Notes: generated from the letters alone by a model not told the origin. DNA of 36,161 nt from an uncultured Collinsella sp. (GCA_902478875.1 CABSMZ010000002.1:1-36161), one strand, 5' to 3'. Shown: positions 1 to 10,952, counted from the first letter of the stretch. A program made the numbers and translations.

Positions 1-46
1 AGATCTAGTACGGTCTCGTGGGCTCGGAGATGTGTATAAGAGACAG
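1..46. other. Illumina Nextera i7 adapter (non-genomic)
   Basis: Bases 13-46 match the Nextera read-2 transposase adapter, including the 19-base transposon mosaic end at 28-46. Bases 5-12 (CTAGTACG) match the i7 index of Nextera adapter N702 and bases 1-4 match the end of the P7 primer. This is library-construction sequence left on a contig end. Any protein running through it gains an artefactual N-terminus containing MCIRDR. Confidence 0.97.
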
Positions 47-473
47 GTTTCTTGAGACTCCGCAGCAACAAGCCGAGCGCATGTTGCGTCAGCAGCAACG
101 ACTCATGGAGATACAAATGCAAGGGGCGGCAGTCCAGCCCTTTGCGCAAAATGTCGTGCCCGCTGCTGTACCTGCAGCTGTGCCCGGGTGCGAATCGGCA
201 CCAGAGGCCTATTCCGTACAGCAAGATTCATATGCGCAGGAGCTCGCGTTCGACAAGCGTCGTGCGCGTCGTCGCCGCGTGGGCCAGCGCCTGCGCACCT
301 TGGCGATGATCGTGCTCATCCCGTTAGGGCTTGTGGCCATCTTTCTGGCGTCGTATGCCCTCACGTGCATCCTCAACGGCGCATCGTCCAACGAGGTACT
401 CCAACATCTAGCGGCTCTCGGCCAGCGCCTAGGCGATGTCGTAACAACCATTCGCGCCGGCTGGGAGAGTTAG
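47..473 (+). CDS. Hypothetical membrane protein, 5'-truncated at contig end
   Basis: About 141 genuine codons remain; the true start lies beyond the adapter junction near base 47. The visible part begins with a Gln/Arg-rich, probably helical stretch (TPQQQAERMLRQQQRLMEIQ), then an Ala/Pro/Val-rich segment. A very basic patch (KRRARRRRVGQRLR) precedes one strong hydrophobic helix (about residues 96-118 of the open frame) and a short C-terminal tail. This looks like a cytoplasmic N-terminus with a C-terminal membrane anchor, the basic patch obeying the positive-inside rule. I do not recognise the family. The GTG in the adapter that opens the frame must be ignored. Confidence 0.7.
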
Positions 474-597
474 CGTTTTAGCGTCCGCGGTTCTAGGAGA
501 AATTTGTCTGCAAGGCAGTGAGTGATCCGTGTGTGTGGCGGGGTAAGATTGATCGCGGTTTTGATTGGTGCTCGATTGGGTTTGTTGGGCGGAGTTT

Positions 598-1953
598 ATG
601 TCTGCTATTGATATTGTGCTTGTTGTGATCGCTTTGGTGGCGGTGGGGGTTGCTGCGGCTTGCGCCTTCCAACTCAAGAGCCTGCGTGCCGAGTTGCGGG
701 AGCGTGGCGACAGTAGCGCGGAAACGCTGGCAGCACTCGAGCAGGCCAACAACGCACTCGATGCCCTGAACGTCGCGCTGGCCGAAACTCGCCGCACGGC
801 CAATGCCATCGCGCAGCAGCAGACGACAGATGCGGCCGTGGAGCAGCAACGTTACCTGGCCATCGCACGCGAGTTCTCGCAAGCTGGTGACCGGATGGAT
901 GACCTGCGCCGCGAGACGGCCCAACAGCTCGGCGCCAATCGCGAGGGCATCGAACAACGCCTGGACAAGGTGCGCGAGACGGTTGATGCTCAGCTGGGCG
1001 CCATCCGCAAAGACAACAACGTGCAGCTCGATCAGATGCGCGCGACGGTGGACGAGAAGCTCTCTCGCACGCTCAACGACCGACTTTCGGCATCGTTTAA
1101 GCAGGTGAGCGACCAGCTCGAGGCCGTGTACAAGGGCCTGGGCGATATGCAATCTATCGCTACCGGCGTAGGCGACCTCAAGCGTGTGCTGGGCAATGTA
1201 AAAGCGCGCGGCATTTTGGGCGAGGTACAGCTGGGTGCGATCCTGACGGACATCCTCACACCCGACCAGTATCTGGAAAACGTTGCCACCAGGCCCGGCG
1301 CCTCGGAGCGCGTTGAGTTTGCCGTCAAGCTGCCGGTAGACGAGGGCGATCCCGTGCTGCTGCCGATCGACTCCAAATTCCCGGGCGACGCGTACGAGCA
1401 TCTGCTCGACGCCCAGGAGTCGGGCGATGCGGAGGCCGTTGCCGCAGCGCGCAAGACGCTCGATATGATGGTGAAACGCGAGGCAAAGGACATCTGCGAA
1501 AAGTACCTGAGTGTGCCGGCAACGACCAACTTTGGCATCATGTTCGTGCCGTTTGAGGGGCTGTACGCCGAGGTCGTCAGCCGACCCGGGCTCATCGAAA
1601 CCCTGGGCCGCGACTATCATGTCAACGTTGCCGGTCCCAGCACCATGGCCGCCATTCTCAACAGCCTGCAGATGAGCTACCAGACGTTTAGGCTGCAAAA
1701 ACGTACCGACGACGTGCTGCGCGTGCTCTCCGCCGTCAAGGCCGAGCTGCCGCGCTATCAAAAGGCGCTGCGCCGCGCCCAGCAGCAGATCGAGACCGCG
1801 GGCAAAACGGTCGAGGGCATCATCACCACGCGCACCAACGTCATGGAGCGCAAGCTCAAGGACATCGACGCACTGGAAGACGTCGACCAAGCCGATGAGA
1901 TCTTGGGACTCACGTCCGCGGACCTTCTCACAGACCAAGAAGACGAAGGCTAA
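598..1953 (+). CDS. rmuC: RmuC family DNA recombination protein
   Basis: 451 residues, typical for RmuC, a membrane-anchored protein linked to limiting recombination at inverted repeats and carrying a restriction-endonuclease-like fold. The N-terminus is one transmembrane helix (about residues 3-26). A long coiled coil follows (about 30-190), then the conserved domain with GDLKRVLGNVKARGILGEVQ, LPIDSKFPGDAYEHL and FGIMFVPFEGLYAEV, and a C-terminal coiled coil. The ATG at 598 is chosen because a GGGCGGAG ribosome site lies just upstream and it places the membrane helix at the very start; a GTG at 565 would add eleven uncharacteristic residues. A strong terminator follows at 1965-2005, so this gene probably ends its transcript. 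Confidence 0.92.
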   Translation: MSAIDIVLVVIALVAVGVAAACAFQLKSLRAELRERGDSSAETLAALEQANNALDALNVALAETRRTANAIAQQQTTDAAVEQQRYLAIAREFSQAGDRMDDLRRETAQQLGANREGIEQRLDKVRETVDAQLGAIRKDNNVQLDQMRATVDEKLSRTLNDRLSASFKQVSDQLEAVYKGLGDMQSIATGVGDLKRVLGNVKARGILGEVQLGAILTDILTPDQYLENVATRPGASERVEFAVKLPVDEGDPVLLPIDSKFPGDAYEHLLDAQESGDAEAVAAARKTLDMMVKREAKDICEKYLSVPATTNFGIMFVPFEGLYAEVVSRPGLIETLGRDYHVNVAGPSTMAAILNSLQMSYQTFRLQKRTDDVLRVLSAVKAELPRYQKALRRAQQQIETAGKTVEGIITTRTNVMERKLKDIDALEDVDQADEILGLTSADLLTDQEDEG

Positions 1954-1964
1954 TTGCAACAAGA

Positions 1965-2005
1965 CGGTGGGGCGCCGGCGCAAACGCGGGCGCCCCACCG
2001 CTTTT
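1965..2005 (+). terminator. Intrinsic terminator after rmuC
   Basis: A 12-bp perfect stem (1965-1976 with 1989-2000, CGGTGGGGCGCC / GGCGCCCCACCG) has a 12-base loop and is followed by CTTTT. Confidence 0.85.
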
Positions 2006-2080
2006 CGTATCGCACTTGTCTGGAGCGTGCTCCAATGTGCAACAATGGCGTTTCGCCCTATCAGATGCGAAAGGAAGCCC

Positions 2081-3883
<1,803 letters not shown>

Positions 3884-3946
3884 GCGTCTCGGACGTGGGA
3901 CAATTGTGCCCATAAGTTTATTGTGCCGTTGAGCCGAGGAGTCGTT

Positions 3947-4609
3947 ATGCCACGCGAGACCAATGCCGCCAAGCGCGAGCGCGCCATCGAGGTGTGTGAG
4001 CGCCTCAACCGTCGCTATGGCCCAGTCGAGTGCTTTTTGGACCACGAGAATCCCTTCCGCCTGCTGATCGCGGTGCTGCTCTCGGCGCAAACGACCGATG
4101 CGCAGGTCAACAAGGTGACGCCGCGGCTGTTTGCCCAGTGGCCCACGCCCGAGGCCATGGCCGGGGCGAGCGTGGCTGACGTGGCAGACACCATCAAGTC
4201 ACTCGGCTTCTACAAGAGCAAAGCCAAGCATGCCGTCGAGGCCGCGCAGATGATCGTCGCCGACTATGGCGGCGAGGTGCCGGCCGACATGAAGGAACTC
4301 GTGAAGCTGCCGGGCGTGGGACGCAAGACGGCGAACATCGTGCTCAACGTGGGGTATGGCATCGTGGAGGGCATTGCGGTGGACACGCATGTCAACCGCA
4401 TTGCGCACCGCCTGATGCTGAGTCCCAAGACGCATGCAAAGGAGCCGCTCAAGACCGAGCAGGATTTGCTCAAGATTTTGCCGCACGAGTATTGGGAGTC
4501 GGTCAACCACCAGTGGATTACCTTTGGCCGCGAGATCTGCGACGCCCGCAAACCTAAGTGCGACGAGTGCCCGCTGGCGGATTTGTGCCCCAGCGTACGG
4601 GTGAGCTAG
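3947..4609 (+). CDS. nth: Endonuclease III (base-excision repair glycosylase/AP lyase)
   Basis: 220 residues, close to the E. coli enzyme. It removes oxidised pyrimidines and nicks the abasic site. The helix-hairpin-helix is seen as LVKLPGVGRKTANIV, whose Lys is the catalytic lysine; the catalytic Asp lies in AVDTHVNRIAHRL. The C-terminus has the four-cysteine [4Fe-4S] loop C-x6-C-x2-C-x5-C (CDARKPKCDECPLADLC). The ATG at 3947 follows GAGCCGAGGAG; the longer GTG start at 3923 precedes this site. Convergent with the minus-strand ATPase gene 77 bases downstream. Confidence 0.95.
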   Translation: MPRETNAAKRERAIEVCERLNRRYGPVECFLDHENPFRLLIAVLLSAQTTDAQVNKVTPRLFAQWPTPEAMAGASVADVADTIKSLGFYKSKAKHAVEAAQMIVADYGGEVPADMKELVKLPGVGRKTANIVLNVGYGIVEGIAVDTHVNRIAHRLMLSPKTHAKEPLKTEQDLLKILPHEYWESVNHQWITFGREICDARKPKCDECPLADLCPSVRVS

Positions 4610-4686
4610 GTTACAAGGGCAGGCCGCCACTCTTGCGTATCTCCGGGCGGTACAAATCGGGACGCGGCCGGTGACCACGGCGCTCG

Positions 4687-5844
4687 CTACGACTCCCGAA
4701 GCAAGAACTCTTCTACCGGCACGACCGATGCCCCCTCGGTATCGTAGCGCTCGGAGCCGTGATATACGACGGCTCGGTCCTTTGCGGGAATGCCAAGTTC
4801 GGAACCAACAGAGCGTAGGTGTCGAGCGAATGTGTCGCGGTAGGTAGCGCCCGATTTGATTTCGAACGCCTGTGGGCGAGCCGGCTCTGTTAGATCGATA
4901 AGGTCGATCTCTCGTTTGCTGTCGTCGCGATAAAAGGCAAGCGTGGGCTCGAGGCCTCTGTTGAGGTATGCCTTCTGGCGTTCCGAGACAACGAGGTTTT
5001 CGAATATTTCCCCGCTTAGGGGGTGGTTCATGAGACTGCGCTCGTCGTGAATGCCAAGCAGATGGCAAAGTAGTCCCGTGTCGTAGAAGTACAATTTTGG
5101 CGCTTTGGTAAGCCGCTTGCGCATGTTTCCAGCATATGGTTGAAGCAGGAACACCAAATAGCTTGATTGCAGGATCGAAAGCCACGAGCTGATCGTCGCC
5201 GTGGCGACTCCCACATCAGCGGCGAGTCTTGATAGGTTGAGCAGCCCTCCCACGCAAGCCGCGCACAGCCCGATCATTTTTCTAAAGGAGCTCAGGTTGC
5301 GCACGTCGAGAAGGCCGCCCGCGTCGCGTTCCACATAGGTCATAAGGTAATTTTGGTAGAACATATCGGTGGGGATGCCCGCATCGTATATGCGCGGGTA
5401 TCCCCCGCGAATCAGGTAGGTGTCAAGCGAGATTTGCGTGTCGCTGAGCTCCTGGTAGGAGAGAGGCAGGAGTTTGAGCATGCCGACGCGCCCGGCAAGC
5501 GATTGCTGGATGTTGTGCATGAGCAAAAAGTTTTGCGAGCCGGACAATACATACTGGCCGGTCCTTCCGCGTTCGTCGGAGGCGACCTGAATCATGCTGA
5601 ACAGCTCCGGTGCATATTGGGCCTCGTCGATGATCAGATGATCGGGGCGCCTGCTGATAAAGCCGACGGGGTCATCGAGTGCGGCGCGACGGACTTCCGG
5701 GTTTTCGAGGTTGAGATATTCATATTCAGGAAAAACGGCCTTGATGAGAGTTGACTTGCCGCTTTGGCGTGGCCCCGTAAGCGAGACGACGGGAAACCAT
5801 TCTGACATGTCGCGTAGCTTCTGGGCCATGGTTCGCTCAATCAT
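4687..5844 (-). CDS. AAA ATPase with DUF4143-type C-terminus
   Basis: 385 residues. The N-terminal AAA_14-type ATPase domain shows Walker A GPRQSGKSTLIK (about residues 25-36) and Walker B HLIIDEAQYAPEL. The C-terminal half matches the DUF4143 pattern: LVVSERQKAYLNRG, LAFYRDDSKREIDL and AFEIKSGATYRD, a nuclease-like E/D...E-x-K arrangement. Such proteins are common, often orphan or horizontally acquired, and have no settled function. A small winged-helix-like stretch (LSRLAADVGVATATISSWLS) lies between the domains. Its upstream region carries three copies of an operator-like dyad (5956-6039), suggesting its own regulation. It is isolated among housekeeping genes on the opposite strand, consistent with insertion. 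Confidence 0.85.
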   Translation of the reverse strand: MIERTMAQKLRDMSEWFPVVSLTGPRQSGKSTLIKAVFPEYEYLNLENPEVRRAALDDPVGFISRRPDHLIIDEAQYAPELFSMIQVASDERGRTGQYVLSGSQNFLLMHNIQQSLAGRVGMLKLLPLSYQELSDTQISLDTYLIRGGYPRIYDAGIPTDMFYQNYLMTYVERDAGGLLDVRNLSSFRKMIGLCAACVGGLLNLSRLAADVGVATATISSWLSILQSSYLVFLLQPYAGNMRKRLTKAPKLYFYDTGLLCHLLGIHDERSLMNHPLSGEIFENLVVSERQKAYLNRGLEPTLAFYRDDSKREIDLIDLTEPARPQAFEIKSGATYRDTFARHLRSVGSELGIPAKDRAVVYHGSERYDTEGASVVPVEEFLLRES

Positions 5845-5955
5845 TTTTAACGCCCTTCGTGTCTAGCATCTCATGCTCGTAGGCATGCTTTTGGTTTGAA
5901 AGTCTCGTACCGAGTTTGTCGGTATCTGCCGGGTTTCGTGGCAGGTCTTTGGGAT

Positions 5956-6039
5956 TTGCCACATCGGCAAGGCAAAAAACCATAATTACTAACTAGAAGT
6001 TACCACAACTGTAAAGTAGAAATTGCCATAATTGCAAAG
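5956..6039. promoter_or_regulatory. Three operator-like dyads, two in a 23-bp tandem repeat
   Basis: TTGCCACATCGGCAA (5956-5970), TTACCACAACTGTAA (6000-6014) and TTGCCATAATTGCAA (6023-6037) share the form TTRCCAYANNNGYAA, with arms of four bases and a 7-base spacer. The last two sit in a perfectly abutting 23-bp tandem repeat (5994-6016 and 6017-6039) that differs only by transitions, with paired changes that keep the dyad. The rest of 5845-6244 has no gene. The site lies between the divergent ATPase gene and mfd. Confidence 0.55.
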
Positions 6040-6191
6040 TAATGCAGGTAGAAGCTGGTAATTGGTGCTGTCCGATCAGGCTGTTTTGTGCCGAGGGCGT
6101 TCGGGCATGCGCGTTTTGGGGTGGCTGTTCGGCGCGCGCTGGCGTGCCCACCTCATGCGTTACCATGACAGGCAACGAAATCCGCCGCATA

Positions 6192-6219
6192 CCCGCCGAG
6201 CTTGCCCCGGCGGGCTTTT
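6192..6219 (+). terminator. Terminator-like hairpin in the mfd leader
   Basis: CCCGCCG (6192-6198) pairs with CGGCGGG (6208-6214), followed by CTTTT, 25 bases before the mfd start codon. There is no upstream plus-strand gene for it to terminate, so it may act in the mfd leader or be the end of an unannotated small transcript. Confidence 0.5.
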
Positions 6220-6244
6220 GGCGTTGCGATGCCGGAGGAACAGC

Positions 6245-9200
6245 ATGCTCATTCACCGTATAGCCGCGCAGCTCTACACTGCCGAGGCCTTGCAGACCGT
6301 CGAGGCCGGACTCGATGCCGGCGAGGACGTGACGCTGGCCGTGTCGCAGTCGGGCCGCACGCTTATGGCCGCCGCCCAGTTTGCGCGCCGTCCGCGCCCC
6401 ACGGTCTATATCGTAAGTGGCGAGGACGCGGCCGATCGTGCCGCCCGCAGCCTTGCCGCCTATGTGGGGCTGGCGCACGTGTGCCGCTTCCCCGAGCGCA
6501 AGGACTATCCGTGGCGCGAGCAGGCGCCCGACGACGTCGTGGTGGCGCAGCGCTGCGAGGCGCTCGGGCGCATCGTGCGCGGCGACAACTGCATTATGGT
6601 CGCCTCGGCCCGCGCACTGCTGCGCTGCGTGCCGCCGGTCGAGAGTCGCTACTGGGAGTCCACTACTTTTGCGGTGGGCGAGGAGATTCCCTTTGACGAG
6701 GTGCCGCAGTGTCTGGTGGGCATGGGCTACACCAATGCCGGCGCCGCCGACGCGCCCGGCCTGTTCCGTGTGCACGGCGACACCGTCGAGGTGTTTCCCG
6801 CGCAGGAAAAGGCGCCCGTGCGCATTGAATTTTTCGGCGACGAGATCGACCGCATCCGCCGCATGGTGGGTTCCACGGGCCAGACCATCGGCAACGAGGA
6901 CAGCATCGAGATTTTCCCCTGTCGCGAGCTCGCACTCGCCGACGACGCCGTCCACAACATGCATGTGGCGCTCTATCGTGCCAGCCAGGACGACAGCAAA
7001 CTGGCGGCGCTGCTCGAGATGGTGGATGCGCGCATCGTCACGCCCGAGCTCGATCGCTTTTTGCCGGTGATGTACGGCCAGACCGTGAGCCCGCTGGCGC
7101 ACGTGAGCGGCAAGGCGCTCGTGGTGCTGTCCGAGCCGCGCTCGCTGTTCGACGATTGCCTGCGTGCCTACGAGGATATCGAGGCACGTGCCGGCGAGGC
7201 GGGGGTCGACCGTCTGGACGGCCTGTACGTGCGTGCCCAGCAACTCGACTTTGGTGCCCAGCAGCGCCTTAACTACGTGAGCCTGATTCGTGCCGGCGGT
7301 GCGGTGACGGCAGAGCTCAAGATTGAGCAGCCGGCCATCGCGGGCTCGGACAATCGCTTTATGACGCGCATCCAGGAGGTCGTGGGCAAGCGCTATGCCT
7401 GCGTATTTGCCATCCCCGACCGCGGTGCGCGCGAGTCGATGGAGCTCACCTTTGGCGATGAGGGTATTACTTTTGAGGAGTCGCTGACGGCCGCGCCCGA
7501 AAACGCGGGCGCTATTGGCGACCGTGTGCGCGTGGCAGCGGCGGATTCTGCCGATCGTGCTGTCCGCCAGGATGCTCATGCTGCAATTCGCGAACGCAAG
7601 GCCGACGCGCTCAACGCCCGCTCGCTCGAGGCAGGTGCCGCCCAGGCTGCCGCCGGCGCCACCGTGCCCACCATCTCGCGCGGACGCGTGACCTTTGTCG
7701 ATGCCGCCTTGCCGCAGGGCGTGGTGGTGCCCGATGCCAACCTGGCCGTGTTCTCGATCGCCGACCTCAACGCCCGCATGGACGCCAACCGCGCGCGCAG
7801 CCGCCGCAAGGTGGACATTACGCAGATCACGTTTCCGTTTAAGCCGGGCGACTACGTGGTGCACGCCACTCACGGCATCGCACTCTTTAGCGAGATCGCG
7901 CGCCAAGAAGTGGGCGGCAAGGAGCGCGACTACTTCTTGCTGGAATATGCCGACGGCGACAAGCTCTACGTGCCGCTCGAGCAGGTCGACCGTATCACGC
8001 GCTATGTTGGCCCCGACGGCGACAAGCCGCGCCTGACCAGGCTCAACACCGCCGACTGGACGCGTGCCACCAACAAGGCACGCAAGAACGCCAAAAAGCT
8101 GGCGTTTGACCTGGTCGACCTGTATACGCGCCGCTCGTCGATTACCGGTATCGCCTGTCCGCCCGATACGCCCGAGCAGATCGAGATGGAGCAGAGCTTC
8201 CCTTACGACGAGACGCGCGACCAGCTGGAGGCCATTGCCGACATTAAGGCCGACATGGAGGCGCCCAAGCCCATGGACCGCCTGCTGTGCGGTGACGTGG
8301 GCTTTGGCAAGACCGAGGTTGCCCTGCGCGCGGCGTTTAAGTGTGTGGACTCCGGCCGCCAGGTCATGGTGCTCTGCCCCACGACCATTCTGGCCCAGCA
8401 GCACTACGAGACGTTCTTTGAGCGCTTTGCCCCGTTTGGCCTTGAGGTCGAGGTGCTCAGCCGCTTCCGCACGCCGGCGCAGCAAAAGCGCGCACTCAAG
8501 GCGTTTGCCGAGGGCACGATCGACGTGCTCATCGGCACGCACCGTCTGCTTTCGGCCGATGTGAACCCCAAGAACCTGGGCCTGGTGATCATTGACGAGG
8601 AACAGCGCTTTGGCGTGCAGCACAAGGAGCAGCTCAAGAACCTGCGTGAGCAGATTGACGTGCTCACGCTTTCGGCGACGCCCATCCCGCGTACCATGCA
8701 GATGGCTACGAGTGGCGTGCGCGATATGAGTCTGATCACGACGCCGCCGACCGGACGCCGCCCCGTGATCGTGCACGTGGGGGAGTACGACCCCGACGTG
8801 GTGAGCGCGGCGATTCGCCTGGAGGTGGGCCGCGGCGGCCAGGTGTACTACGTGTCCAACCGCGTCAAGACCATCGACGACGCCGTGGCGCGCGTGCACG
8901 AGGCCGCGCCCGAGGCACGCGTGGGCGTGGCGCACGGCAAGATGAGCCCGCGCGAGGTCGAGGACGTGATGATTGAGTTCGCGACCAAAAAGATCGACGT
9001 GCTCATCGCCACGACCATCGTGGAGAGCGGCATCGACAACGCGACCGCCAACACGCTCATCATCGAGGACTCGCAGCGCCTGGGCCTGGCGCAGCTCTAC
9101 CAGCTCAAGGGCCGTGTGGGCCGCTCTGCCACGCAGGCCTACGCGTACTTTATGTTCCCGGGCGAGCTGCCGCTCACCGAGGAGGCAACGGCGCGCCTGA

Positions 9201-9877
9201 CCGCGCTTTCCGAGTTCCAGGACCTGGGCAGCGGCATGCGCATCGCCATGCGTGACCTGGAGATCCGTGGTGCCGGCTCGCTCATGGGCGCCGAGCAGCA
9301 CGGCAACCTGTCGAGCGTGGGCTTTGATCTGTTTACGCAGATGCTGGGTCAGGCAGTGGCCGAGGCGCGCGGCGATGACGATGCCGGCGTGGAGGCGGCG
9401 AGCGTGGGCATCAACCTGCCGGCCGACTACTTCTTGTCCGAGGAGTACATGCCGGCGGTGGACCAGCGCGTGCTCGTGTACCGTAAGCTCGCGGCTGCTG
9501 AGGACCTGGAGAGTATCGACGAGGTGCAGGAGGAGACCGAGGCTGCGCACGGTGAGCTGCCGTTGGCGGGGCTCAACCTGTTCAATCGCGCGCGCATCCG
9601 TATCCGTGGCGAGCGCTTGGGGCTCGAGAGCGTCACGCTCAGTGGCGGCCGCATCACGTTTTTGGGCATCGACGTGCCCAAAAAGGTGGCCTTTGAACTT
9701 AAGACCCGCTATGGCGCGGTGAACTTCCCCAAGAGCCGCAAGCTGTCGGTGCCCTACAAGGCGGGCGCCGGCGCGGGCAGCGGCCTGGGTCGCGGCCTCG
9801 ACGCCAACGACGGCACCGGCCCCGTGGCCGCGGCACTCATGCTGCTGCAACAGCTGGGTGCGAGCGACGACGACTAA
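6245..9877 (+). CDS. mfd: Transcription-repair coupling factor Mfd
   Basis: 1210 residues (E. coli 1148). It is a dsDNA translocase that removes stalled RNA polymerase and recruits UvrA. The N-terminus is UvrB-like. The RNA-polymerase interaction (CarD-like) domain starts near residue 533 (KPGDYVVHATHGIALF). The RecG-like motor has Walker A GDVGFGKT (683-690), DEEQ (784-787) and LSATPIPRTMQM, and the second RecA lobe contains YQLKGRVGRS. The C-terminal TRCF domain follows. An Ala-rich low-complexity insert (about residues 420-480) separates the UvrB-like part from the CarD-like domain. The ATG at 6245 has a GGAGGA site; the longer open frame upstream crosses a terminator-like hairpin. A long open antisense frame covers the gene and is a composition shadow. 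Confidence 0.96.
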   Translation: MLIHRIAAQLYTAEALQTVEAGLDAGEDVTLAVSQSGRTLMAAAQFARRPRPTVYIVSGEDAADRAARSLAAYVGLAHVCRFPERKDYPWREQAPDDVVVAQRCEALGRIVRGDNCIMVASARALLRCVPPVESRYWESTTFAVGEEIPFDEVPQCLVGMGYTNAGAADAPGLFRVHGDTVEVFPAQEKAPVRIEFFGDEIDRIRRMVGSTGQTIGNEDSIEIFPCRELALADDAVHNMHVALYRASQDDSKLAALLEMVDARIVTPELDRFLPVMYGQTVSPLAHVSGKALVVLSEPRSLFDDCLRAYEDIEARAGEAGVDRLDGLYVRAQQLDFGAQQRLNYVSLIRAGGAVTAELKIEQPAIAGSDNRFMTRIQEVVGKRYACVFAIPDRGARESMELTFGDEGITFEESLTAAPENAGAIGDRVRVAAADSADRAVRQDAHAAIRERKADALNARSLEAGAAQAAAGATVPTISRGRVTFVDAALPQGVVVPDANLAVFSIADLNARMDANRARSRRKVDITQITFPFKPGDYVVHATHGIALFSEIARQEVGGKERDYFLLEYADGDKLYVPLEQVDRITRYVGPDGDKPRLTRLNTADWTRATNKARKNAKKLAFDLVDLYTRRSSITGIACPPDTPEQIEMEQSFPYDETRDQLEAIADIKADMEAPKPMDRLLCGDVGFGKTEVALRAAFKCVDSGRQVMVLCPTTILAQQHYETFFERFAPFGLEVEVLSRFRTPAQQKRALKAFAEGTIDVLIGTHRLLSADVNPKNLGLVIIDEEQRFGVQHKEQLKNLREQIDVLTLSATPIPRTMQMATSGVRDMSLITTPPTGRRPVIVHVGEYDPDVVSAAIRLEVGRGGQVYYVSNRVKTIDDAVARVHEAAPEARVGVAHGKMSPREVEDVMIEFATKKIDVLIATTIVESGIDNATANTLIIEDSQRLGLAQLYQLKGRVGRSATQAYAYFMFPGELPLTEEATARLTALSEFQDLGSGMRIAMRDLEIRGAGSLMGAEQHGNLSSVGFDLFTQMLGQAVAEARGDDDAGVEAASVGINLPADYFLSEEYMPAVDQRVLVYRKLAAAEDLESIDEVQEETEAAHGELPLAGLNLFNRARIRIRGERLGLESVTLSGGRITFLGIDVPKKVAFELKTRYGAVNFPKSRKLSVPYKAGAGAGSGLGRGLDANDGTGPVAAALMLLQQLGASDDD

Positions 9878-9880
9878 CGG

Positions 9881-10002
9881 GTCGACGCTGCAAACGCCCC
9901 ATTTGGGCAATCTGACCCTCACTCGTCGGTCGCGTACGCAAGTACGCTTCCCTCCTCCTTCGGGCCACCTTGCCACAAATGGAACGTTTTCGCTTACTTA
10001 TG
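9881..10002 (+). repeat. Structured intergenic repeat, copy 1
   Basis: Starts four bases after the mfd stop. It shares TCGACGCTGCAAACGCCCC, GGCAATCTGAC, CGTCGGTCGCGTAC, AAGTACGCTTCCCTCCTC and CACCTTGC with copy 3 (23033-23180). Inner hairpin GCGTAC-GCAA-GTACGC (9932-9947). The outer arms ACGCCCCATTTG and CAAATGGAACGT are nearly complementary. The TACC-loop hairpin of the other copies is absent. Confidence 0.8.
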
Positions 10003-10088
10003 CTCAACCTGTAAGGGTATTTATGGGACAAAGCTATCTTTGCCCCACCACGTTGCGGGTCGACCCTTCGCCCGACCGAAAGGAAAGC

Positions 10089-10952
10089 ATGTTCGGATAC
10101 ATCTATAAGAAAGATGTCGCCATTATCGCGGTTGTCCTGTGCCTTTGTCTGGGCGTGGGCAGTTTCTTCGATTACCAAATCTCGAGCGCGCTGTTCAACG
10201 TCGGCAGCATGTACGGTCGCTTTATCGAGGCCGCCGGCGAGCTGCCGTTCGAGCTGACGGCGAGCATCGCGGGCGTTATGCTCGTGCGCGCGGTGCGTCC
10301 CGACTCCAGGGGGAGCAAATGGCTCGCCGTGCTCGGCATCCTCGTCAACAGTGGCCTGGCCGGCTTCGAGATCGTTTCGTCCCTGCGGGTTGGCGACAAA
10401 CTCATCGCGGTTCAGTTGGTGCTGACGTTTGTGCTGGTCATCGCCGCTAACCTTGTCGTCTATCGCCTCACGCGCACGACCGAGCCCGACGAGCTCACGC
10501 GCTGGGCGTTGATGGTGCTTGTCGTGTGGGTCGCTCAGGCCATCATCCTCAACGTGATTGTCAAGCCGCTGTGGTCGCGCCCACGCATGCGCGTGATCGA
10601 GGTGACGCAGGGACTCGAGTTTCGGCCGTGGTGGGTGATCGGCAACCCCGACAAGTGGGCCTATATTGCCGCCGGTGTAGCCAAGGACGGCTTTAAGTCG
10701 TTTGCGAGCGGACACACGGCGCACGCGGCAATCGGCCTCATGCTCGCCGGGCTTCCCGCAGCGGCTTTTAAGGAAAAACCGTCGCGCCGTCGTGTGGTCT
10801 TTTGGACGGCGGCTGTGGTCGCGGCGCTCGTCGCGTTTGGCCGCATCGTGATCGGAGCGCACTTTTTGAGTGACGTGAGCTGCGGTTTTGCTCTGGTACT
10901 GGCACTTGAGTGCCTTGCCGCGCGCATTGCCTATCCCAGCGGCGTACAATAG
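10089..10952 (+). CDS. PAP2-family membrane phosphatase
   Basis: 287 residues with six to seven hydrophobic helices. The three phosphatase signatures are visible: KPLWSRPRMR, then FASGHTAHA with S207-G208-H209, and GRIVIGAHFLSDV with R252, H258 and D262. This family dephosphorylates lipid phosphates such as undecaprenyl pyrophosphate or phosphatidate at the membrane. The ATG at 10089 follows GAAAGGAAAG and begins MFGYIYKKDV directly before the first helix. The long region between motifs 1 and 2 (EVTQGLEFRPWWVIGNPDKW) resembles the uncharacterised Gram-positive membrane branch rather than the small BcrC type. The substrate is not determinable. Confidence 0.85.
   Translation: MFGYIYKKDVAIIAVVLCLCLGVGSFFDYQISSALFNVGSMYGRFIEAAGELPFELTASIAGVMLVRAVRPDSRGSKWLAVLGILVNSGLAGFEIVSSLRVGDKLIAVQLVLTFVLVIAANLVVYRLTRTTEPDELTRWALMVLVVWVAQAIILNVIVKPLWSRPRMRVIEVTQGLEFRPWWVIGNPDKWAYIAAGVAKDGFKSFASGHTAHAAIGLMLAGLPAAAFKEKPSRRRVVFWTAAVVAALVAFGRIVIGAHFLSDVSCGFALVLALECLAARIAYPSGVQ

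Noticed and set aside
18..47. GTG start of the first open frame
   Set aside because: It lies inside the sequencing adapter.
5993..9976. A very long open minus-strand frame opposite mfd
   Set aside because: High-GC codon use leaves the antisense frame open. The protein is His/Arg/Ala-rich with no domain, while the plus frame is a clear Mfd.
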